This document shows, piece by piece, positions 29,708-42,127 of a DNA stretch of 64,000 nucleotides (position 1 is the stretch's first letter; each line of letters begins with the position of its first letter). Both the position numbers and the translations under genes were made by a program. Source of the DNA: Tetranychus cinnabarinus (Eukaryota > Arthropoda > Arachnida > Trombidiformes > Tetranychidae); the NCBI GenBank assembly GCA_022266195.1, contig WHVY01000001.1:3100001-3164000 (forward strand), given 5' to 3'. The notes below the pieces were generated by a model. The model had not been told where the DNA came from. It did not search any database and saw only the letters and a program-made list of their open reading frames with translations.

Positions 29708-30630
29708 GTTTGCAATACACTATTTCATCAGGTATAATCGAAAAAAAGAACAAAATTTGAAATTAATGAATTTTTTCGAGAAGAAATTGCAGCAGAGACA
29801 CGGTTAAGATGTCATTTAATAGCGCTTAAAAAGTTCTATCGAATGAGCTATTGAACATATAATTTGCATATAACTGAAAAAATTTGGAAATTTCCCATGT
29901 TAAAAGATAGGAAAATTGGAAATTTTGAAACAACTTTTCAGCAAGTTGCACTTATGCTAAAATTATAAATTAAATGTTTTTTGAATGTGCTTGATGAGCT
30001 CTTTTCAATGATGTATCATAAATCTGTTTTTGAATTCTGGTTTGAAAAAAAGCTCATAACTCGAAAACTAAGCCTTTTTCAGCGATTTTGAGGGGTAAAT
30101 TTTGCGATTTTTTCACGAATGATCTAATTTTGTGGTGGGGGCGGATAGAAAAATAGGGCCGCTTTTTGAAAAGGGGTTTAGGAAGGGGAATCTGGGGAAA
30201 CAACTCGCTTCTTAGTTTGGGTTGATAGCTTTTTTGATGACAAAATTATGGATTTTTTTCATACGTAAAAATAGTTGAATTTTAACTTGGAAATGGATAG
30301 ATATGTATCTTAGAAGGAAAATTTAGCAAAGGAAAGAATTTTTTTTCATCATAAATGAACTTGTATAGAGTGAAAATTGTCTAAATTCTATCAAAAAGCT
30401 ATTTTTTCACCTTTTTTTCTAGAATATGGACTGTATGGACTTAAATTTTCAATGCAATTGTTTCTCTTAGCTCATTTAATCTAGTTCATAAAGAATAGCA
30501 TGATAGAATCTAGCATTTATCTGAAATCATGATGAATTTGAATTCTGGCCTTATTTGAAAATTTTGGGAAATTTAGTTACTTACATTGTCAGAAGATGTC
30601 GTTTGTATACCTATGTTTTTCCAATTTCAA

Positions 30631-30722
30631 TCAATAGATGGTACTCTCACTACTTGTTTGTTTTTGTTTGGATAGATGGAGCTTGCACTAGTCGTTTGTT
30701 TATCTTTAGATAGATGGAGCTA
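30631..30722 (+). repeat. Short tandem repeat with ATAGATGG motif
   Basis: About 2.3 imperfect units of some 39-40 bases. Each begins near ATAGATGG and runs into a GTTTGTTT stretch. Possibly part of the divergent promoter region. Confidence 0.5.
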
Positions 30723-31008
30723 TTATTTTATATTTTTCAATCTAATTTTAACAATTTATAAATTACAATGCAATGGTGATAACTTAATTAATTTTATATT
30801 TAGTTAACTTAATTGTGTGTTTAAACTATTGTGGAATTTTCTTTTGGTTTTGTTGTGCTTGTTGTTTCCACTTCGAGCGCCACTGGTAAACTAAAGCAAA
30901 ACAAGTTTGTATTCAAAGACTACCAGTTTCTGCGCATTTTTTCCGCTTTCTTTCAACTTTTCTTAGCAACGTCTTCAAGAAACTAGTTTTGATGTATTGT
31001 TGACAAGT

Positions 31009-31043
31009 TTTTGACAGGTTATAGCCTCAGGCGATGCTTCAGG
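31009..31043 (+). repeat. Direct repeat, copy 1, upstream of the Ser/Pro-rich gene
   Basis: 35 bases beginning TTTTGACAGGTTATAGCCTC. They match 31121-31155 with about three changes. Located about 200 bases before the TATA box. Confidence 0.75.
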
Positions 31044-31120
31044 GTATGAACACCTAGTATATTCTGGTCTTCTCTCTTTTCTCATCTTTGTTTTGAAGGG
31101 AACAAGTTTTTGACGAGTTG

Positions 31121-31155
31121 TTTTGACAGGTTATAGCCTCCGGCGTAGCTTCAGG
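31121..31155 (+). repeat. Direct repeat, copy 2, upstream of the Ser/Pro-rich gene
   Basis: Second copy of the 35-base repeat, ending about 70 bases before the TATA box. A regulatory site pair is possible. Confidence 0.75.
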
Positions 31156-31222
31156 CATAGTTTCAACTCTATTCGTTTGTGAGGGAGTAGGGGGAAGAGC
31201 ATGATGTTGGTCTTGAATTTGG

Positions 31223-31229
31223 TATATAA
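31223..31229 (+). promoter_or_regulatory. TATA box of the Ser/Pro-rich gene
   Basis: TATATAAGG lies about 155 bases before the ATG at 31383. The leader between them is rich in C and T. Confidence 0.55.
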
Positions 31230-31382
31230 GGTCAGCTTAAATTTGTTGAAATTATCAATCTTCTCTCATCTTTCACCAAGTCAACATCGTGTTCTTCATC
31301 TTCACCCTCTTCACTTTCACTTTCACTCTCTTCATTCTCATTTCCTTCCATTCATCACCAAAAACATCAAATTTAAGTAGAA

Positions 31383-32261
31383 ATGGCAGCACCATCATCA
31401 TCAATGTGTTCCCCAACAATTCGTTTGGCCGCTTTTGGGCCTGCTTCTCCACCATCTGGGCCTCTTTATGGCAAGCCTTATGCCGTTCCCGTGCTCGTTC
31501 CCTCCGATGTTGAGGACCTTTTTGGTGGCTGTTGTTCTGGCCATCCTCTGCCTCTGCCTGTCGCTACGTCGACTCCTTTGGCTTCTCCTGCCCGTACTCC
31601 ACTGCCTTCTCCAGCTTCACCTGAACTGATGTCTCCTGTCGCTGAGACTTCATCAATGTCCGTCTCTGATGGTTCATCAATCATCCCTCTTCATCGTTGT
31701 GCTGAGACTGTGGCCCTGCGTTCCATCAGCCGGCAAGCAAAGGAGGCTTTGCTTGATTCCGAGCACTTGGAAGGAGCTGTTCCATTGACTGAGGTGGTTG
31801 GTCTTTTAAGAAAGCTCCAGGTTGGACTTTCGATTCAACAGGATTGGGCTTCATCTTTCGTGCAGATGGTTGGAGCCATTGATGGTTTGGTCCTGAAGTA
31901 TGGACCCCAACCAATTGTTGATGATGATGAGGAAACCATTGGTGGTGCTAGCTCTACCATCGAGCTTTCATCATCGTCCATCCCTAACTCCATCATCGCG
32001 TCCGATGCTTCTGAGATTTGTATCTCAACGGACAGCTCTGGTTGGGAAACCACAACAACCTTTTCTTCACCTTCATCTGCAGCAATCACGGCCACTCCAA
32101 CACCACCGATGATTCCATTCCGTCCTAGGAGACTTGATTTTGATGCTTTGGTAGCTGCTGATCCTCCTCGCATTGATTCACCATACCCCTTAACCATGAC
32201 TTTCAAAAGAGTTAATGACTCTTTTGAAGTCATAAAATGTAAAAGGTTCAAATCACTTTGA
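31383..32261 (+). CDS. 292-residue Ser/Pro-rich Polinton cargo protein, unknown
   Basis: ATG 31383 has G at -3 and +4. Three parts are visible: a Pro/Ser/Ala-rich N-terminus (about 1-105) with several SP pairs; a helical middle (about 106-180) with QAKEALL and VVGLLRKLQVGL; and an acidic then Ser/Thr-rich C-terminal half with PFRPRRLDFD near 252 and a basic end (KCKRFKSL). The composition recalls a regulatory nuclear protein, but no family was recognised. Codon use is richer in G and C than the core genes. It has its own TATA box, 5' leader and AATAAA signal. It lies at the right end of the element, oriented towards the right repeat. Confidence 0.7.
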   Translation: MAAPSSSMCSPTIRLAAFGPASPPSGPLYGKPYAVPVLVPSDVEDLFGGCCSGHPLPLPVATSTPLASPARTPLPSPASPELMSPVAETSSMSVSDGSSIIPLHRCAETVALRSISRQAKEALLDSEHLEGAVPLTEVVGLLRKLQVGLSIQQDWASSFVQMVGAIDGLVLKYGPQPIVDDDEETIGGASSTIELSSSSIPNSIIASDASEICISTDSSGWETTTTFSSPSSAAITATPTPPMIPFRPRRLDFDALVAADPPRIDSPYPLTMTFKRVNDSFEVIKCKRFKSL

Positions 32262-32263
32262 AT

Positions 32264-32346
32264 CTAATGATGATGATAATAATAATAATGATGATAAACA
32301 TAATTAAAAAATGTAAAAAAAAATGATAATAATAATGATAATAAAA
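32264..32346 (+). repeat. GAT/AAT microsatellite with AATAAA
   Basis: Low-complexity GAT and AAT repeats directly after the stop codon. AATAAA at 32340-32345 probably ends the transcript, about 55 bases before the right terminal repeat. Confidence 0.7.
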
Positions 32347-32399
32347 CTTTTTTGAGTTGAGGTTTACCCTTGACCTTAACTTCCAAAATCGGTTGTTTG

Positions 32400-32471
32400 C
32401 GCATTTTTCCCCCTTTTCTCCCCCCTAAAATAGGCTCCACCTTTTCGTGGCGTTAGATACCCTTTACTACT
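32400..32471 (-). repeat. Right terminal inverted repeat of the Polinton
   Basis: The minus strand begins AGTAGTAAAGGG and is identical to the left end for 52 bases. It then differs in its G/A-rich stretch before the shared ATGCG. Confidence 0.95.
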
Positions 32472-32477
32472 GTTGTC
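32472..32477. repeat. Right target-site duplication GTTGTC
   Basis: Exact copy of 16067-16072, directly after the right terminal repeat. Confidence 0.92.
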
Positions 32478-35400
32478 GTTTCTGTTGCCCAAACAAAATT
32501 CATTTGGGAAAATAAGTTTAAATATAAATTTGATTAGTCAACATCTAAATTGGAAACTGTTCAAAAAACTCAAATTTCATTTCATGTTAGAACAGTTTTT
32601 ACTTTTTCTTTTCTTACTTTTGCCAATCCTTCAGGATGGAAATATATTTTTCATTCTAATGAACATTTGGACAATTATTATTACAGTAACGAATGGCAAA
32701 CAAAATTGATATTCCAGTTTCAGTTTATTGAAATGGAATCGACGGTAAAATTTGAAAAATAATGAGTTCAAGTCTGGCATCGAGTTGAATCAATTTCACT
32801 TTTTATTGATTGAAATTTCAAATTTACTTTCGATTTTCATTTTTTGTAAATTTTGTTTCTTTTCTCACCATTTCTTTTTCGACTTTTACTGTTGACTTGA
32901 TCAATTGTTGACTCAAGTTGAGATCATTTGTTACGATTAGCTGATTAAAAGTTTGCTTGGCTTATTCAATGAAACTTTCAAGATTATCGATGTTGAAGCG
33001 AAAAAAAGAAATTTTGTTTTCTTTTCTAAAAATTTAATGAATTTTTGGCTCAACCCTAAGAAAGACAAGAACGGATTAAAGGGTTACTTTGTTCACATTT
33101 TTCTTTTCTTTTCTTCTTTACCCAATTATTCAGGTTAATCTCTTTTCGCAAGCTTTTCCAAAGTCAATCATGTTCGAAGAGAAAAAGGGAAAATTGCAAT
33201 TTCAAGTGAATCAAGAATCGAAATATATCATGAATAATAATGTAAAATCTATTGTTAGTCATCAGCAAATTGAGATTTTCTTTTCTCTGTTATTCGTTCG
33301 TAAGTTGCGATAAAATCTCTTAATCTTGTTCATGTTATTATCATGAAATGAGCTACAGTCCAAGTTAACTGTTGATTTTGTGATTCAGTTGAGCTTAATG
33401 AAACAAGTTGTGATTATGTTGAAAAAAAAGTCGCAAAGTTGAAATGAAAATGATTCTGGTGAGATTGATTAAAGTGAAAGAATGGATGAAAGAAAGAAAA
33501 TGTTAACCGAAAATGATTCTAATGTTGTAAATGCATTAAGCTTCATCCATTAAATATATTATATCATATGTTATACACAACAGTCGTCATGTATTATTGC
33601 TTGTTTGTTTTCACCATTTTTTTATCTCAATGAACTTCTCGTTTTTCATTCACGATTTTCACATTGAATCAAAGGATGAATCAAATGACACGGAAATTGA
33701 AAGAGATGGTAAAGTAAAGAGAAGAAGAAGAAGAAGGCAAAAGAGCAAAAGATGTGAATGAAACTGAATACTTTGACTTGGAATGTTCATCTTGCACACT
33801 CTAATGATTTTCAAGTTTTGCTTTCCACTTTACTTGAAAGTGTCTTTAATGAGGAGAGAAGTTTAAAGTGAAGAAGAGAAGCTTTTTTAGTTGGTTCCAA
33901 AGGGTTGTAAAGGCAAAGAGAAAATTTTAGGTACAATTGGAAACTTGGGAATTCCAAGAAGTTCAGATTGAACCAGATTATGTTATAGCATTAAAAGGTT
34001 GTGGGAGGTTTCTGAGGTGAAACCATTTTTTAAACTTTCAGTGTTTTATCAAATAATCAATGAATCTTGAATATAATGTTACATTGTATTTTATTGTAAG
34101 TTTTGTATCTTCAATGTTTTCTTTATTCAATCGCAAGGTTTCATCAGTTTTCAGTTTTAGTTTGTTTTCTTTTGAAAGGTTGGAAAAGTTATGAATTAAA
34201 ATGAAAATTCATGTTCGTTGGTTAGGATTACAAGTGGCTTTGTTTAGTTTTGAAATTTCTTGCGGCAATGTGATGATAGATTAAGATGAATTAGAAAAAG
34301 TTTTTGAAATATTGCGAAGTGTAACACTGTCAAAATTGTCATTAAAACGAGGTGAAATTAATTATTTGCCAACTCTAAAAAGCAATGTGCAACATTGGAC
34401 GGATTAAAGCTGTCAAATTGCAAGCCATGATGGTTTAAAATTAACAAAATGAATCCTAATAATCAATTCATTTTAGTCCCGTTAGAACGGGCTTTGTGCA
34501 TTAGAGTGAACATAAAGAGGATCAGTTTTTAAACGCAAAGATAGTTTCTAAATGATTCAGAAACAAAACTTTCTCATTCGAAATCATCTCTGAAATTTCT
34601 CGCAACTACTCTGCATTTATTGGATGAGAGTTGAACCAATTTTCTTTATATTTTGGTCCAAAAGGTGTAACGCTTTGAAAACTTTGTACAATCAAACAAA
34701 TTGCTGTTGAGTTAATTAAGTTCAATTCTCTTTGAACAAATTTCCAATCCAAGTTTTCTCAAGTTTAAGTTCATTTTGATTGCTAAGATATTTGCTGTTC
34801 GCTTGACAGACTGCAGCATGAAATGATGACAAATCTTTGGTCTTTTTCGCGTCTTTCATTCCTTCAATATAACTTGTGCTTCTAGATTAGCTTAACATTT
34901 GTTTCGGCTTGTCATGAGTCAGTCAATTTGTTCTGTTATTTCGTGCAATAAATAAATAGTCAAATAATTAGCAGATAAATGAACAAAACGATTCTAACAA
35001 TCCTTGCAAAGACTTTAAATAACTCATCAAAACACGTCGATTCCTCGGTAAATGAGTAGTTATGTAAGGCTGAAAATCTCAAATTTTGTCATTAGATTCA
35101 TAAGCCAACTTATAACAACCTTTTATCGTATTGCATTTACATTTATTTATGCAACGAAATGTAAGGTGAAACAACACTAACATGCAAACCACAAAGCTTA
35201 CAAGCTTATTTTTAGTGAAATTTAAGTTTCACGAAAACTAAATATAAAAGTGAAAGATTGTTTGCCTTTTCAAGAGACAAAATGTTGAGCTTACAAAGGG
35301 AATACAAATTGAGCTATAAAGCATAATCAAATGCAAGACTCGACATCATGTTGGGATTTTAATAGCTTGCAAATTGTACATGAAAAAGATATTTGATTTG

Positions 35401-38400
35401 CTGAATGAGTCGATAGTTAACGTGAAAAATAACATGTCAATAAGTATAAAAAAAGAGTTCATTTCTATTCATTTCATCGGCAACATTTGAGAAGAAGCAT
35501 TTGATAACATAAAACAGGAAACTAATTTGAAATTACAAGCATGATTCTGATTATGAAGAGTGAATTGTTGGCTTCAATGGTAAACTATTAATCAGATTAA
35601 ATGAGAATCAACAAATAATGATTATATAAAGAGAGAGCGAGAACCAGAAAAAGAAATGTTGATGGTTGAGAAGAAGCAAGATTGATATGTCATGATACTT
35701 TCTGCCTGAAATGGGTTCAATTAATGGATAATGAAACAACCAAAGTCAACAGATAATCATGAAAATAAATGATACAATATTGATAGGACAACAATTGTCA
35801 ACAACATTATCTACATTTCAAAGAAACAATCAACTGAACATTTCCTTTTCAGGATTCACCGAATTTTTCGTTTTCAAAAGAGTTGAATAGCAATGAAACT
35901 TGTAAATGCTTGACGAGTTTACCATTCAACTTGACTGATTACCATTTCTCAATTAACTCGAGTACATTCAATTGTTTTAAACTAATTAACTGTAAATTGA
36001 ACATTGCTTAATTAATTGACTAATTTCTATGTTGACATTATCAATTTATGGTCAAGAGTTGAAAAGTTGAACTGGACAGAGAAAAGAATGGAAAAGATCT
36101 TCTTTTTAATGGAAACTCATCTAATTGTTGTGTAATAAATTATACAATTAAATAAACAGTTGCATGTTACTTCTTTTGATGGACCAAAATTAATTAAATT
36201 GTATCAATTACCCTTTCATAATTGAATTCAATTACTCAAATGGAGTCGAAATTTAATAAAAAAATTAACCCAAAGATTCGAGTTGAATGATGAAGTTTAT
36301 TGCTGCAACAAGTTTATTGGTTTGCATTTTATTCAGTTTGTCAGTTTCATTACTCAATCAAAAGGCTGAAATGATGAAAGTTTGAATTTTAAATTCGGTT
36401 AAGCTTCAGTTAATTTTTACTCTATTTTTAGGTTATTCAATCCAATTAATGCAACGTTTGACTTTCAGTTTGTCAAAGTTGGATCAAATTACATCGGTAA
36501 ACATTTCAGTAGAGTTAAGGTCAATTCCTTCACTTGATTCATTCGAGTATCATTTTATAACGAATACATTTTGACCTCATTGCTAGACTCTTTTTCGAGT
36601 GAAACATTGTGAAACAACTCCGGCTATTAAGTTTCATTCTGTTTCCATTGATAGTTGTTTCGTTAGATTGAGGACTCTTAACAAAATTGTACAGATGAAT
36701 GATTGGAAAATGCTCAAAACTAGAGTGCTGATACATATAAAGTTTGTTTTTAAGCAGAAATGATATTCAGCTCGAGATATGCTGTTTATGTCTAACTTGC
36801 GAACTTGAAGGTCTCTTTGAGAAGCTATTTTCGGCTGATCGTTTTGCTTTAATATTATGTAGAGTGGTTTTTGAGCTTAGCTTTTACACACAAAGACGCT
36901 AAGAAACAAAAGTTCACGCTTTATCCCCTTTTAATATTTACGTTTCGCAAATTGGTTTGATTTGGATATAATACATTTTGTATTTCAGCTACAACGTATG
37001 CACGTTGAATGAATGGCAAAACTTATTCAGTCGGCTAGAGAGGTGAAACTTGGTCTTTAGGCAAGTTAGAATCAATTTTGAACCGATTTGTAACCAGAAA
37101 TTCAAACGCTAAACTTCAATCGTTTTGTTGTTCTTGTGTAAGACACAGTTTTTATGGTAAATGGTAAATGGTTTAAGCTTGAAATTATTGACATTATTAA
37201 AAAAATTTCGGTACATTGGTTTGATTTATTAAACATTAAACAACAATTTATCAATAATAAACTTTAACAGTTGTATTTGGAGCTATTCTGTGGATTTGCA
37301 GTTTAGACTAACGATTTAAGTCAATAAAAGTAAGTCAATCAAAAGTATAATGAACAATCTGCGTCTTTTACTGTGAAACGACAAAAGTGATCGATTTAGA
37401 TGAACAACCGTGCTTATATGCAAAACCAAAAACTTGCAAGTACTCGATCAAAGTCAAGTTTTGAAAAGTCTCTGAACAAATCACTGAGAAGATTAGACAA
37501 ACGGTTACAAACAGAAAGGTTTACATTGAATCAGGTCAAACTACACATATTTTTGCAGTTCTCGGTCTAGCATAAAGAATCTTGTTTCATAGTTTTGTCA
37601 ATCAATATGCAAGTAAACTAACAGGCTACAAACCAGCGAACGATGCATTCAACGCTGCGGTTTGTTTGACTGAAGAACAGAAGGAACCAAATATCTCATT
37701 CCGATAACTGAATCGAATGATGTATTATATTATATCGATTAAAAGATTGTTTTTTTTCTAAACTCATCAATCAGCAACTAAAAGTTACAATATTGATATA
37801 TTTATCGATTATCAGAACTTTCGTCTTTATTCTGTCCTGTGTTGCAACATAATTGCTTTAAATCTGATTATGGATAGTTCATGATAGATTAAAGGATGAA
37901 AATGTGCGAAATCCAATTAATTTAGCTGCAATTTCAGTTTCTCTCAACTTTAGTTTGTGCTTCATTTATTAATCAACTAAAATCCAATTAAACAACTGAA
38001 ATAACAAGTCAACGAATCGAGTCTTTCGAGAAGTGGAACCATTTGTTCAAACATTGTTACAGTGAAAATGAGAAGACAATTGAAATTAAAAACTATTATT
38101 ACACAGAATATTTTCACAATCAAATTAACCTGAAAAAAGACTTGAGACTACTTTGAATATCATGTTAAACTGCCAAGTAAAAGAATCCATTGAACGAAAA
38201 TAAGATGAAATTTTACAAATCAAATGCAAATAAAATTACTACTTTTAAATTGAAAGCAACTTATTTCAAGCTGGGAAGGATTCGTCTGGAAAGGGAGTGA
38301 GAAACGAAAAATTTACAAATTTTTTTCAAGCAAAGACCATCAATCATTGTTGAATTGAAAATTAATGAAGTTCGTTTAGTCATTAAATAATGCCTTTCAT

Positions 38401-40278
38401 GGAACCAACCCATTTTAATCACATTTACTTAAAGTTTCCAGTTTTCACGAATTTCAAGGATTACGATTTACTCATGATAAATCATGAGACAAAAGGAACA
38501 ATTGATCAATTTATTTCCTGTTCCATTGAAATGAATCATAATGCATCATCTTATTAGGTAATCAATCATTTAGATTCAAAAGTTTACTTCATTCGATTAT
38601 GAAAAACTATTCAACAATCACTTGATATTTATCTTTTCTTGGTTTTCATCAATTTTCCGTCTTTCCTTTTTCCGTTTCATACTTTTTCTTTCAATCTGTT
38701 TAAATGAAGTTTAAGTCAACAAAAGATTGGAACAATGAGACTCAAATGTGGACTGAATTATCATTCCCTGTTGAAGTTAAGTTGATTAGGGTAAACAGCA
38801 TATCATGAAAGCCTACGCATTGGAAAAGGTTTGATTTGACGAGGAAAAAAAGGTAATAATAATGATTAAAATGATGCTTGAAACTTTCTCTTGCAATGTT
38901 TACATTTCAAATATAATCTCATCATGTACTTGTCAAGTTTATTAAAGTCAGCAATAGTGACCAGAAAACAATTGAACCAAACAAAAGGGTTAATTGAAGA
39001 TGACAGTTGAACTGTCAAAAATTGTTTCCATCAACCTCAATGTGCTCAAACCTTAATGGTCAATTTATATTATCCAATGGTAAAAATGAGGGATAAAATA
39101 AGTTCTGTTAATCCATTCACATTGACCAATCATATGATATTACAAGCTATTATCAAGATGAAAACAAAAGTTTCAAAGTTAATTGAAAAAGTCAATCAAA
39201 GGTGTCCAAAACAGGTAAAACAGGGAGAATCATTGAGTAGAAACAAGGTCAACATTGATGATACAAAATGTTGAAAAAATGATTTACTTTTTCAGAGCAA
39301 AAAAAAGTTTCAATATTCTGAAATTGAATAAAATTTTAGGTTCAAATGGATTGTTGTTTTAATGGATTGAGAAGAAATTGTTTTCGATTTTTTCGTTTTC
39401 CTTTTTCTCAGTGTTTAGTTTTAATTACAAGCTAACTTGTAAGTAAATGACGAAATTTTCACACTAATTTACTGAGTTGACTAACACTTGAAACTATCGG
39501 TTGAACGTGATTGGGATCATGTTTTGCTCGATAACTTAATTAGATTGAAAGAAAATCTTTGAAGGTACAATTTGAATTTCAATTGCAATTAACTTGAACT
39601 TTAATTTTCCTGTCTGAGTTTAAGTGCTAATAAACAACATCAAGTGTCATGACGATTTGCACGTATTAAACATGAATAAAACGGTGGATGATAAAGAAAC
39701 TTGAATTAAAGTGCAAATAAATTTGTTTTCAATTCTTCAAGTTTCAGTTGTTTAATCAAGGAAACAATCGTTAATTTACTAGTAAATAGAATCCATTCTA
39801 GATTGAGGAGGAAAATGATTTCATTAACAATTCCATGTTGATGATGAGATGGTGCATAGAATAGGAAACTCAAAACTTATTCACATGGCGTGACAGTTGA
39901 ATAATTATTAGAATAGCTAAACCAGAGATGATGAGATTGATAGCGTGGATTAATTTTTAATTATAATACAACCAGAAAAGGTTTGCGGAAATTGTTGTGC
40001 TATCGATGAGTTGAATGTTCATTTGCAGTGGAACCGAAATTGTCATAAAAATTTGCGACTTTTAAATATTATGATATTTTTAATGCATTCGTTGATCAAA
40101 ATCCCTAAACATTTAAAGTTTACTTGACTGAAATACAATGCTAATACAACTACTGACTTGGCATTGAAAGTTAATGAAGGTAAAGATAACTTTTGCTTCG
40201 TTTGTCAACAATCTCGACTTTTCTTCTCTTGACATTTCGACAAACAAATTAAAAAACTACTGCAATTAGACTTGCATT

Positions 40279-40464
40279 CATCATTCAAATAAACTATTAA
40301 CCAAAGTTGCAAACCTTTCAAAGCTTCTGAATAAGCAGTTAAATTTTAAAGCTCTTAAAGTTTAATAAGTTTACAAAGTGGAATTGAACAAAAAAGTTGC
40401 CAAAGTCTCCAAGTTTTCAGCCAATTGTTTTAATGGTTGCACTGGAATACATAATAACATAATC
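40279..40464 (+). repeat. Direct duplication, copy 1
   Basis: About 185 bases starting CATCATTCAAATAAACTATT and ending CATAATC. They align with 42128-42308 with roughly one change in eight bases. The two copies flank the TIR-bounded element. Confidence 0.8.
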
Positions 40465-40567
40465 TGTCGAGAGAAGTATCTTGTGTAGAGAAAGAAACAC
40501 GTTCATGGCCATCAAAGTCACTGCAGAATCCATAGGGAGACGCTTCATTAAGAATATGAATAATGGT

Positions 40568-41412
40568 CCCAATGAACACTTGTGAGTCACATGTGAGTCA
40601 CGAAACGCTCACAACAGGACAAATGACTCACAGGTGAGTTACAAAATACTGTGAGTCACAATTTTGTCACATTTTGACTCGATTCATTCACGAAAATTCG
40701 AATCAATTTGAATCCTTTGCATTAGAATCAGAAAACCTGATTCAAAATTGATTAAATAAGAATCGCTAACTCAAAAATTCATTTACCTATTATATTACCC
40801 TTTCATACATTTTATTTAATTACTACTAGCGGGTTTTGAACACAGGGCACTGATTTAGATGCACTTTAGCGTGCCTTAAACCACTCGGCTACAGATTTAT
40901 TTATAATTAAATTGCTAAAAATCGGATTTATTCTGAGCAATGCTTGCTGTTAATATTTAAATAAATAGGAAGTTATGGAATCTCATTGGGTTGATTCATA
41001 GAATTTTCTTGTGATTCTAAAATTCGTAAGTTAACAAATTGAATCAATGAAAAAAGTTCATTTTCATTTTTTTATTCACAACCATCAGCGAATCTTCGAA
41101 AGAGATTCAGAAGTAATATATTAGATTCTTTAAATTTTTTGTTAATAAAACTTGTACCTCTTTGAGATTCTGACATTAACACCGAGAATCAATTCTGTTA
41201 GAATCTCAAATGGAGTTAATTTCACTCTAATTCAAGAATCATCTGGGTTTTCCTTATGATTCATAGACAGGGTTGAAATTTCGTACGAAAAATTAGCAAA
41301 TAAATTTTGTGAGTCAAAAAGCCGTCACATTGCGACTCACAAAAAATTCACAAAATTTTGTGAGTCACATGTGACTCTTTTTTGACTCACAAAAAAAACT
41401 ATGTTCATTGGG
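40568..41412. mobile_element. Non-autonomous TIR element with GTGAGTCA motifs
   Basis: The left end CCCAATGAACA and the right end TGTTCATTGGG are inverted repeats. Just inside both ends are clusters of GTGAGTCA or TGACTCAC (several copies at 40580-40680 and 41310-41395). About 845 bp, no coding capacity. A clear target duplication was not seen, so the exact ends and the superfamily are open. Confidence 0.6.
40826..40893 (-). repeat. tRNA-like (Ser/Leu-type) remnant
   Basis: The minus strand has a perfect A box (TAGCCGAGTGG at 40881-40891) and B box (GTTCAAAAC at 40833-40841) at tRNA spacing. Acceptor and T stems do not pair well, so it is a tRNA pseudogene or a SINE head, not a working tRNA. 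It lies inside the TIR-bounded element. Confidence 0.55.
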
Positions 41413-42127
41413 GTACAAGCTCATCATAACCTCGATTTGAAACAATGGCTAATAGAGAGATTGCAGTTATACTCCAAGTAGCGAAGTAATCAAAGACGGA
41501 ACGCTTTTGCATTTGCATACTGGTTGTAATGGCTCATATCAAACAAACTTGCATGGAAATGAATCAAACTTTATAAGTTCATCCAACTGGATAGCCCTCA
41601 CAATGATAAATAAGAGAGCCAAGAGCAAATAATGTTTCAAAGACCGTTTCATAGATTTCTAAACAATGCGATTTATGAAAAAATCTTCGGTTTGCTAAGA
41701 TGGAGTAAAAAGTTTTGCCATCACATCGAGATCGGGCCATTCAATAGCAGCATTCAACATACTCGTATACGTGAAGATATGTTTGTGACAATCATCCAAA
41801 TGATAAATACGATGCTGATTCGTCAACATACTTTGTCATACGAGTCCAGAGAAAAGTGTATCTTCTATGCATTCACAAAACCTTAATTTGCGTGAATCGT
41901 CCAAAGCAGTCAGTTCTCTTTTAAGTTATCATTTGAATCTGGAGCAACAAAATCATGCGCCCCATTCAAAGCTAATGACCATGCATAGAAAAAATCGCCC
42001 ATATGATTGTCAAGCATTTGCATGTTCATATGTTTTTCTCTTCGGTCCATAAGGTGTGAAATATGGCGTTTACAAAGGATCATTTCCAAATACAAATCAT
42101 TTTCTCGGTTTCCTGAAGATCGTTTTG

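Larger units (their letters stand above)
29708..31382. other. 1.7-kb non-coding region between polymerase and the Ser/Pro-rich gene
   Basis: No supported gene. It holds upstream sequences for two divergent genes: a weak TTATACC before the polymerase ATG (29731-29738), a tandem repeat of about 39 bp with GATAGATGGAGC (30631-30722), two direct repeats of 35 bp (31009-31043 and 31121-31155), and a TATA box with a pyrimidine-rich leader (31223-31350). Confidence 0.6.
16073..32471. mobile_element. Complete Polinton/Maverick element, 16.4 kb
   Basis: Bounded by inverted repeats that begin with AG and by an exact 6-bp target duplication, both hallmarks of Polintons. It contains DNA polymerase B, integrase, packaging ATPase, adenain-like protease and both capsid proteins, all open. 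It also holds extra cargo genes at both ends: an inhibitor-of-apoptosis protein and a TBP-like protein at the left, a Ser/Pro-rich protein at the right, and a NADAR-like protein in the middle. The core genes are all on the minus strand; the IAP and Ser/Pro-rich genes are on the plus strand. Intact frames, nearly identical inner ends and a perfect target duplication argue for a recent insertion. It lies in intron 1 of the receptor gene. Its core genes have the same orientation as the host gene. Confidence 0.97.

Noticed and set aside
31835..32251. 138-codon minus-strand frame opposite the Ser/Pro-rich gene
   Set aside because: Antisense shadow of a GC-rich coding region; the plus frame has promoter, start context and poly(A) signal.
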